The notes beneath the pieces were generated by a model. It did not search any database, had not been told where the DNA came from, and worked only from the letters and a program-made list of their open reading frames with translations. A stretch of 64,000 nt of DNA, from positions 620,001 through 684,000 of the forward strand of contig NZ_FNWQ01000003.1 of NCBI RefSeq assembly GCF_900108365.1, in the 5' to 3' direction. The first letter of the stretch is position 1. Every line of letters begins with the position of its first letter. Positions 41,607-49,500 of the stretch are shown here, one piece after another. Origin of the DNA: Chryseobacterium culicis. GTDB lineage: Bacteria > Bacteroidota > Bacteroidia > Flavobacteriales > Weeksellaceae. The translations under genes were made by a program, and so were the position numbers.

Positions 41607-41622
41607 CTACACGATAGTTTAG
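41607..41622. promoter_or_regulatory. LuxR-type box (one mismatch), ThiF side
   Basis: CTACACGATAGTTTAG; the right arm differs from GTGTAG at one base. It lies 46 bases before the ThiF-like ATG. Confidence 0.65.
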
Positions 41623-41763
41623 TTTTAATCCTGAAAATCAAAATAAAAGCATGCGAACCATAGATTAAATGCAGGTTTTATGAAATGCCTTATATGTATT
41701 ATTCAATGGTTGGTGATTAAAATGGTGTAAAAAACGCTTAACATCACTTGCTGTTTGTACGCC

Positions 41764-42387
41764 CTAATTGTCATGATTATTTTCGAGTTTTTCCAGTCTT
41801 TTAAAAATATCAGTGAAAATATTCTTATCCGTAGTAGAAACGTAGCCGACAATCTTGTAATATTGCTGAGTCTCCGCATTTTTAATTTGGATGTCAGAGG
41901 TATATTGCAGATTGCCGTCTTTGTAGATAAGACCTGAGAAAGCATCTTTTTTCAGCTCTGTCTTATTTAAAAATAAAATGTCTCCGTAGTGATAATGAAG
42001 AAGCAATTCCTTTTCAGCAGTAAATTCATACACCAGATCAACGGATGCTAATATTTTTTGCAATATCAGCGAATTTGGATTATTATCTTCCGTTTTAAAC
42101 TGTATTTCCTTACTGTTTTGCACTGCCAATTCCGGAAAAAGCATAAGCTGATCAATATCGGAAACGCTTACGAGCTGGTTTACCTGGATGATTTCAGTCA
42201 GTAATTTGTCAATAGTAAGGTTAAAATGATTGGCAACCTTTAATATCGTTTCGATCTTAGGTTCCGCGCGGCCCTCTTCATAAGAGCTAATGACTCCTCT
42301 GTTTAAATCAAATAAATCAGCAAAAGCCTTCTGGCTCAGTCCTTTCACCTGTCTTATTTTCTTAATATTAGTTCCAAAGAAGCTCAT
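41764..42387 (-). CDS. XRE family transcriptional regulator
   Basis: A 207-residue protein with an N-terminal helix-turn-helix (residues 6-62: IKKIRQVKGLSQKAFADLFD, NRGVISSYEEGRAEPKIETI) and a C-terminal domain of about 140 residues of unknown type. It is divergent from the PspA-type cluster that starts at 42509, so it may regulate that cluster or itself; no operator was identified. Confidence 0.85.
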   Translation of the reverse strand: MSFFGTNIKKIRQVKGLSQKAFADLFDLNRGVISSYEEGRAEPKIETILKVANHFNLTIDKLLTEIIQVNQLVSVSDIDQLMLFPELAVQNSKEIQFKTEDNNPNSLILQKILASVDLVYEFTAEKELLLHYHYGDILFLNKTELKKDAFSGLIYKDGNLQYTSDIQIKNAETQQYYKIVGYVSTTDKNIFTDIFKRLEKLENNHDN

Positions 42388-42508
42388 TTTTGTCTAATCT
42401 TTTTTGCAAAGATAGAGAATCTGAAATAAATAATTGCTAATAATATTTGCATTTTGAAAATTTTATTTTATATTTGTGTAGAGAAAATAAAACACTAAAC
42501 CAGCCATT

Positions 42509-42904
42509 ATGAGAAATCAAATATTCAGAACGGTCAAAGAGTGGTTGTTAGATTATGAGTTTAACATCACGCTGGAGGATGAAGCTCAGAGAATCTTAAT
42601 CATTGAAAAAGAATCCAACGGGATAAAAAACATGATCCTTATTATATCAGATTCTATTCTGATCATGGAACAGTTCCTTTTTGAAATCAAAAACCCATCC
42701 GAAAAAATATTCCTGAGACTGCTTCAGAAAAACAGAGACATCGTTCACGGAGCATTTGTACTGGACGGAACCGGAAGACGGGTGATTTTCAGAGATACTC
42801 TTCCAACGGATAATATGGCACAAAATGAAGTGATGGCTTCCATCAATTCTTTAGGGATCCTTGTGGGGGAATTTACAACAGAAATGCTAGAAATGAGTAA
42901 GTAA
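42509..42904 (+). CDS. YbjN/CesT-Tir-chaperone-like protein
   Basis: A 131-residue soluble alpha/beta protein (TVKEWLLDYEFNITLEDEAQRILIIEKES; IFLRLLQKNRDIVHGAFVLDGTGRRVIFRDTLP). The fold pattern is that of YbjN/type III secretion chaperone-like proteins found beside PspA in envelope stress clusters. It likely acts as an adaptor. It is 19 bases before the PspA gene, the first of a five-gene co-directional run. Confidence 0.7.
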   Translation: MRNQIFRTVKEWLLDYEFNITLEDEAQRILIIEKESNGIKNMILIISDSILIMEQFLFEIKNPSEKIFLRLLQKNRDIVHGAFVLDGTGRRVIFRDTLPTDNMAQNEVMASINSLGILVGEFTTEMLEMSK

Positions 42905-42923
42905 TTCACAAAAGATATTTAAA

Positions 42924-43625
42924 ATGAACATTTTCAAAAGATTATTAACGATAGGAAAAGCAGAGATCCATTCTGTGATCGAAAGCTTTGAAGACCCAAT
43001 CAATTTAACGGAAGAGGGGATCCGTGAAATGAAAGAACAGCTGGCAAAAAGCATAGAAGCACTTGCACAGTTAAAAGCACTTGCCATCCGGAAAAAGAAT
43101 GAAGCAGAAACAGAGGAGCAAACAGCCAAAGATTATTATAATAAAGCCATAGTCATCGTTCAGAAAGCTGAAAAAGGAGAGGTGGAAACGGCAGAAGCAG
43201 ACCGCCTTGCCAAAGAAGCCCTGAAAAGGCAGACTTCAGCCCTGGAAAATGCAAAATCTCTTCATAAAGAACATGAAAAACGATATGATGAATGCGAAAA
43301 GATGCAGGCCAATATCAATCATCTGAAATCAGGCATTGCCAAGTGGGAAAACGAGCTCAAAACACTTAAAGCAAGGGTTCAGGTAAGCGAAGCCACCAAA
43401 GATATCAATCAGAAGATGACCCAGATGGATACCGGAAGCACGGTAAGCATGCTTGAAAAGCTGAAGGATCGGGTCGTGCAGCAGGAAGCCCTTGCTGAAG
43501 CTTACGCTGATATTTCAAAATCAGGAAAAAGCATTGATGAAGAAATAGACGCCCTGGTCAATAATAATGATTCAGAAGCTGAAGAAGCTTTAAACAGATT
43601 AAAAGAAACACTAAAAAAAGGCTGA
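42924..43625 (+). CDS. pspA: PspA/IM30 (ESCRT-III-like) membrane remodelling protein
   Basis: A 233-residue, almost entirely coiled-coil protein starting MNIFKRLLTIGKAEIHSVIESFEDPINLTEEGIREM, the amphipathic N-terminal helix and first hairpin of PspA/Vipp1. It should polymerise on the inner face of damaged cytoplasmic membrane. It ends two bases before the YqiJ-like gene. Confidence 0.92.
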   Translation: MNIFKRLLTIGKAEIHSVIESFEDPINLTEEGIREMKEQLAKSIEALAQLKALAIRKKNEAETEEQTAKDYYNKAIVIVQKAEKGEVETAEADRLAKEALKRQTSALENAKSLHKEHEKRYDECEKMQANINHLKSGIAKWENELKTLKARVQVSEATKDINQKMTQMDTGSTVSMLEKLKDRVVQQEALAEAYADISKSGKSIDEEIDALVNNNDSEAEEALNRLKETLKKG

Positions 43626-43626
43626 T

Positions 43627-44283
43627 ATGACCTTTCAGGAATTTTTAAATGTAGCATTTTCTCCGGTGAATACGGTGCTGACGGTTCTGCTCGGGCTTTC
43701 AGTAATCTATTGGCTCTTTACCATTCTTACAGGGCTGGATATAGATGTGGGTATTCATTCCGACGTGGATGCGGATGCAGATATAGACGTTCCGGATGGC
43801 CATGTTCATACTCCTGATCATGATCCTTCAGCATGGATGCATTTCCTGAAATTTCTGAATCTGGATATTGTTCCCATAACATATTTTCTTACCCTTTCAC
43901 TGCTGATTACCTGGCTGGGCTCACTGTATCTTAATTACTTTATGCCGCTGCCCACATGGGCCGGAATACTTATTTTATTCCCGCTCATGATCGGAGGAAT
44001 GCTCTTAACCAAAATGATTCTGAAACCGCTCAATCCCTTTTTTAAGGAAATTAATCATAAAGGGGAATTATCATATGCCTTTCTGGGAAGAGAAGGCCGC
44101 CTGAAATCTAGCATTCAGGATGATAAAATAGGGATGATGGAAGTCTTTATCGGAAGCGATCCTATGACCCTGATGGTGAGAAGTAAAGACGGAAGCAGAC
44201 TGGAGCATGGAAGCCGCGTCATGATTGTAGATGAAGAACCCGAAAAAAGGATTTACTATGTGCAGCAGTCTATAAGATATTAA
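43627..44283 (+). CDS. YqiJ/NfeD-like OB-fold membrane protein
   Basis: A 218-residue protein with three to four transmembrane helices (about 12-36, 80-100, 105-130), an acidic Asp/His-rich loop between the first two (DVDADADIDVPDGHVHTPDHD) that could bind metal, and a C-terminal OB-like domain (FLGREGRLKSSIQDDKIGMMEVFIGSDP). YqiJ/NfeD proteins are partners of flotillins, and a flotillin follows. Confidence 0.82.
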   Translation: MTFQEFLNVAFSPVNTVLTVLLGLSVIYWLFTILTGLDIDVGIHSDVDADADIDVPDGHVHTPDHDPSAWMHFLKFLNLDIVPITYFLTLSLLITWLGSLYLNYFMPLPTWAGILILFPLMIGGMLLTKMILKPLNPFFKEINHKGELSYAFLGREGRLKSSIQDDKIGMMEVFIGSDPMTLMVRSKDGSRLEHGSRVMIVDEEPEKRIYYVQQSIRY

Positions 44284-44301
44284 AAATAAAAACTAATAAC
44301 C

Positions 44302-44364
44302 ATGATAACTATTTTTTTGATTCTGATGAGCCATATCCTGGATATCATCTGCCATTTCCTATAA
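44302..44364 (+). CDS. Candidate 20-residue membrane peptide
   Basis: A short frame starting MITIFLILMSHIL and ending ICHFL, almost wholly hydrophobic, fits one transmembrane helix. It has the same start context (AATAACCATG) as annotated neighbours and sits in the 125-base gap between the YqiJ-like and flotillin genes. It could be a genuine microprotein or a chance frame. Confidence 0.4.
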   Translation: MITIFLILMSHILDIICHFL

Positions 44365-44408
44365 AACAAAAAACACAATCTATATATAAATTATAAACTT
44401 ATAAAACT

Positions 44409-46430
44409 ATGAACTTACCTTTAATTGCTGGAATTATTGTTGCCGTTGTAGCAACAGTCGGATTGATTTTCTGGATTTTATCAATGTATAAAAAAACCGT
44501 TCAGGGAATCGTTATTTTAAGAACTGGTTATGGAGGTACAAAAGTCTTCTTTAATGCCGGTATTGTCATTCCCATTATCCACCGTATGGAATCTATGGAC
44601 ATCTCCGTAAAAAAACTGGAGATCTCAAGAGAGGGAAGAGCAGGCCTGATCTGTAAAGACAATATGAGAGCAGATATTCAGGTGGCATTTTTTATCCGGG
44701 TCAACAAATCAGTAGATGATATTGTGAATGTAGGACAAACCATTGGCTGTCAGCGTGCTTCAGATGCGCAGACATTAAGAGAGCTGTTTGAAGCGAAATT
44801 TTCAGAGGCCCTTAAAACGGTTGGAAAGAAATTTGATTTTACAGAATTGTACGAAGCGAGAAGCGAATTCCGTCAGGAAATCCTTGATATCATCGGAACA
44901 GACCTTAATGGATATGTGTTGGACGATTGCGCCATAGATTACCTTGAGCAGACTTCCATTGATAAATTAGATAAAGATAATATCCTTGATTCTGAGGGGA
45001 TTAAAAAGATCACTGAACTGACAGCCACTCAGAATATTAAAGCCAACCAGGTTCGCCGTGATGAAGAAAAAACCATTACAAAACAGAACGTAGAAGCCCG
45101 TGAAGCAATTCTTGAGCTCGAAAAACAGCTGGCTGAAAAAGAAGAATCTCAAAAAAGAGAAGTAGCCAATATCAAAGCCCGTGAAAATGCCGAAATTCTG
45201 AAAGTAGAAGAAGAAGAGCGCCTGAGATATGAAACCGTCCGTATTGCTACAGAAGAAAAACTGCAGATAGCCGAAGAAAATAAACTTCGCCAGGTGGTTA
45301 TTGCTGCTAAAAATAAAGAACGTGCAGATCTCGTAGAAACGGAAAGAGTTCTAAAAGACAAAGCGCTGGAAGCCACGGAAAGAGAAAGAATAGTTTCGCT
45401 TGCCCAAATTGAAAAAGAAAAAGCCATAGAACTTGAAAAGAAAAGCATTCAGGATGCGATCCGCGAGCGTCTTACCATGGAGAAGACTGTGGTGGAAGAG
45501 CAGCAGGGAATCAAAGACCTGGAAGCCTTCAAAACAGCAGAAAGAAACAAGCAGGTAGAAATTACCGTTGCCACTCAGGAAGCAGAGAAAAAACTGATTG
45601 AAGAAACAAGAGCCGCAGAATCCCGCAGATTGGCTGCCGAGAAAGATGCCCAGAAATACGTCATTGAAGCACAGGCGAAAAGAGATGCCGCCGAAAAAGA
45701 AGCAGAGGCCCGAAAGATCATCGCAGATGCAAAAGCAAAAGAAGAAGCTACAGTAGGTTTATCCGAAGCGCAGGTAATACATGCAAAAGCCGATGCTGCA
45801 GAAAGACAGGGAATTGTAGAAGCTGTAGTAATTGAGAAAAAAGCAGATGCTTCCAAGAAAGAAGGAATTGCGCAGGCAGAAGTGATCAAAGAAAAAGCAC
45901 TGGCAGAAGCTGCAGGAATCACCGAGAAAGCAGAAGCCATGAAGAAACTGAACGAAGCCGGAAAAGAACACGAAGAATTCCGTCTGCAGCTTGCCAAAGA
46001 AAAAGATGTGGAGCTCGCTCAGATTGCGATCCAGAAAGATATTGCTGAAGCACAGTCTATGGTGCTGGCAGAAGCCTTCAAATCTGCAAAAATTGATATC
46101 GTAGGCGGAGACAATACTTTCTTTGATAACGTTATAAGACAGGTTTCCGCAGGAAAAGGACTGGATAAGTTCATCAGTCACAGCGAAAACGCACAGATTG
46201 TAAAAGAAAACCTTTTGGGTGACGGAGAAAACATCATCGGTAAAGTGATGGGAATGGTAGATAAATACAAAATTTCCTCAGATGACATCAAAAATATGAG
46301 CATAGCTTCCCTGATCTTTAAGCTGAACAGCGTGGCCAGCCAACAGGAAAAAGGAATTCTGGAAAGAGCACTGGATATGGCCAAACATCTGGGTGTAGAG
46401 CACAAGCCTGTAAACAATAACCATGTTTAA
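44409..46430 (+). CDS. Flotillin/YqiK family SPFH protein
   Basis: A 673-residue protein. It has an N-terminal membrane anchor (LIAGIIVAVVATVGLIFWIL), an SPFH/band-7 domain (about 30-200: IVILRTGYGGTKVFFNAGIVIPIIHR), then a very long Glu/Lys/Ala coiled coil (about 215-560) with flotillin EA repeats and a C-terminal oligomerisation region. Flotillins scaffold membrane microdomains. Pairing with PspA and the OB-fold protein points to envelope integrity. Confidence 0.92.
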   Translation: MNLPLIAGIIVAVVATVGLIFWILSMYKKTVQGIVILRTGYGGTKVFFNAGIVIPIIHRMESMDISVKKLEISREGRAGLICKDNMRADIQVAFFIRVNKSVDDIVNVGQTIGCQRASDAQTLRELFEAKFSEALKTVGKKFDFTELYEARSEFRQEILDIIGTDLNGYVLDDCAIDYLEQTSIDKLDKDNILDSEGIKKITELTATQNIKANQVRRDEEKTITKQNVEAREAILELEKQLAEKEESQKREVANIKARENAEILKVEEEERLRYETVRIATEEKLQIAEENKLRQVVIAAKNKERADLVETERVLKDKALEATERERIVSLAQIEKEKAIELEKKSIQDAIRERLTMEKTVVEEQQGIKDLEAFKTAERNKQVEITVATQEAEKKLIEETRAAESRRLAAEKDAQKYVIEAQAKRDAAEKEAEARKIIADAKAKEEATVGLSEAQVIHAKADAAERQGIVEAVVIEKKADASKKEGIAQAEVIKEKALAEAAGITEKAEAMKKLNEAGKEHEEFRLQLAKEKDVELAQIAIQKDIAEAQSMVLAEAFKSAKIDIVGGDNTFFDNVIRQVSAGKGLDKFISHSENAQIVKENLLGDGENIIGKVMGMVDKYKISSDDIKNMSIASLIFKLNSVASQQEKGILERALDMAKHLGVEHKPVNNNHV

Positions 46431-46461
46431 TGTAAGAGTGATTTAAAAGGCTCTGAGCCTT

Positions 46462-46495
46462 AAACCTTGTAGGTTTTTTAAAGCCTATAAGGTTT
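46462..46495 (+). terminator. Hairpin between flotillin and ATPase genes
   Basis: AAACCTTGTAGG pairs with CCTATAAGGTTT (one G-T pair) around ten bases. No long T-run follows, so it may only attenuate transcription into the ATPase gene. Confidence 0.45.
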
Positions 46496-46575
46496 ACATT
46501 AAAAAATGTTCAAAGTACCCAAGTTATACAAAGACCTGCAGACCTGCAGCATTGATGACAACCTAAATAAAAACG

Positions 46576-49500
46576 ATGTCAGAACAACTTAATACCGGAA
46601 CTTACGAAATTATTCAGAACCGTTTGAATGAGCAGAAGAATGACCTGGTCCAGAGACTGCAGCAGCTTAATGAAAGCCGTAAAAATATCTTTGGCGGAGT
46701 AGATTTTTCGCTTGTAGCCAATGAGAGAATTTCTACGGATCACAGCTGTATTGCCAAAGATATCTATTCACTGGGCGATCTCCTGATATTCGGATCAAAT
46801 GCTCATCTGGGACTTCAGACAGAAATCCATATTTCGGATGTTTTTTCCATATATAAAATTAATAATAACCGTTTTGAACCTCAGGATCACACCCTGATCA
46901 ATGATGAAGTTTTCATTGATGAGTTCAAAAACCTTTACAAATATTACAGAAATACCTTCTTTGCCCGATTTACGTTCACAGAAAACTATCTTTATATGGT
47001 TTTCCAGCTGTCCGAAAGCACTACAGATATCAAAGCTTTTAAATGGCTGATCAAAGAAGGCAAGCTGATCTATGTAGATTCAAGAAGCGCTTCCGAGACG
47101 TCATACCCTCAGCAGCATGGTTTTGTATGGACGAAGGCAACCAGAGATATGCAGAGATCGGGAAAACATCCTCATATTTCTTTAGCTGACAAAGTTTTTG
47201 TAGAAAGCATTGGCGGTGATATCACCATCAAGGTAGAAGACAATACGGATACGGGAAAAGGAATTTATTCTGAAGACGTGATTCATAAAGACCAGAATCT
47301 GGATGATGCAGAGATTCATTTCTGTGATCTAGATAATCTGGTTCTGTTTAAAATAAAGCCGTATCAGGAAACAGAACGCTACTTCATTTATAATCACAAA
47401 GAAAAAACCGTTTCAAGAGCAGATGCGCTTAAATATTCGGGACTTCTGCTTCCGGAAAATCAAGGGGTATTATTTTCAAACGGATATGCTCTTCAGACAG
47501 GAGGTCTAAAGGTAATCTCACAGGATCAGAACAGGCTTTACTATCTGAAAACTGTGATAGAGCCCAATGGTGAGAATTTTTTATATGTTTTTTATGATGA
47601 TAAAACCAATAATTATCAGCTGATCTCCTATAATATTATTACGCAGACCATAGAAACACCCATCCGGTGCAGTGGCTTCACATTTCTTAATGATGGAAAA
47701 CTGATCTATCTTCGCGAAAGTGTAGAAACCACGAAAAACCACCTTGCCCAGATCTGGCAGACTCCCTTTTCTAAAGAATTGCTGCCCAATACTGAAAAGG
47801 CAGACAGCTTAATTTATAAAATCGGAAACAAGGATATCGTAAGAGTCATGGCAGAAAGCCAGGAACTCATCACCCTTCTGAACAAAAAAGACTCTTACAG
47901 CGGTCTTTATAATGATATTGTAAAACTTTCCACATTTATTCTGGACACCTACTACTTCCTTGGTGAAGATGAAGTTCAGAAGCTGGATGTTCCATTGAAA
48001 GAGATCAGAGCTATTGCCCATTCTGCGATCAATGAATACGAAAAAGTAGTAGAACAGAGAAAAAATACAGAGGAAGCGTTAGAAAAAATAAAACAGGCCT
48101 GTGAGAAAATTCTGGATGATACCAAAAGACTCCACTATTCCCAGCTTACAGAATATATTGATGCCCTTTCTCAGATCAGGACATTAAGAGGAGAAGTTAC
48201 AGGAGCAAGGGAACTTAAATATGCAGATACAGCTTTGCTGGATATACTGGAAAAATCCCTCGCGGAACGGTATACAGAACTGTCAAATGCCTGTGTTGAA
48301 TTTCTGCTTCAGGAAGGAGCATTACTGCCGTACGAAGAAAGAGCACAGCAGATATCAGCAGATATTATTGAGCTGCAGAAAGCTATAGATGCCAAAATCA
48401 TTGAAGAAAATATCAATACCCTTTCCGGCCAGCTGGAATTATTGGTGGATATCGTCAACAATCTTAAAATAGAAGATACTTCCCAGTCTACCCAGATCAT
48501 TGAAAATATCTCAGTGATTTTTGCAAAACTGAATCAGGAAAGACTTGAGCTCAGCAAAAGAAAAAGAGAAATTTCAGGAAAAGAGCTTGCTTCGGACTTT
48601 CAGGCCCAGATTACGTTGTTTGACCAGTCTGTGATCAACTTTCTTGAACTTTCACAAACTCCGGAAAAATGTGACGAATATCTGACCAAACTTTCCATCC
48701 AGTTGGAAGAAATGGAAACAAAATTTATTGATTTCGATGAATTTACGGAACAGATTGGAAGTAAGAGGGAAGAAGTTTACGGACATTTCCAGAATAAAAG
48801 AGTACAACTTACCGAAACAAGAAATAAAAGAACTCAGAATCTCTTTGAATCAGCAAAGAGAATCCTGAAATCCGTACAGACCAAAGCAGAATCATTTGAT
48901 TCAGAAAATGAAATCAATGGTTATTTTGCAGCAGATCTTATGGTGGAGAAAGTGAGGGATCTTTCCAGGAAGCTTGCAGAATGGGAAGATTCAGCAAAGT
49001 CGGAAGAGATCCAGACTTTGTTAAAGACTCAGCAGCAGGAAGCAGTAAGAAAACTGAAAGACAAAAAAGAGATCTATGCGGAGGGGCAGAATATTATTGC
49101 GTTAGGGGACTATAAATTTGCGGTCAATCAACAGAAACTGGATCTCACGCTGGTGCTGAGAAATGCAAAATACTATTACCACCTTACGGGAACAAGCTTT
49201 TATGAACCTCTGCATTATACCGCAGATGAATTCAGAGATGTATGGAACCAGGAATTTATTTCAGAAAATAACAACGTAAAAAGGTTTGAATATCTTGCCT
49301 GGAATGTGTTTTCCTCCCATAAGGAAATAATGTCGGAAACGGAGAACGGAAAGGCAGTACAGGATTTTACGTCAGAGCATTTTGGAGAAGGACTGGTTAA
49401 AGGAATCCATGATAAAGATGCCGAAAAGATTATTCTCAAACTGCAGCAGATACACAATGAACTGGGACTGATGAGGTTTACAGCAAAGGAAAGAACCCTT

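Noticed and set aside
26962..41622. Mobile element or prophage carrying the lanthipeptide locus
   Set aside because: No integrase, transposase or target-site repeats were seen at the borders; the duplicated tRNA unit nearby is explained by local duplication rather than by attachment sites.
45149..45997. Long minus-strand frames opposite the flotillin gene
   Set aside because: They are shadows of the Glu/Lys/Ala coiled-coil codons and are rich in Ser/Phe/Ala without any domain.
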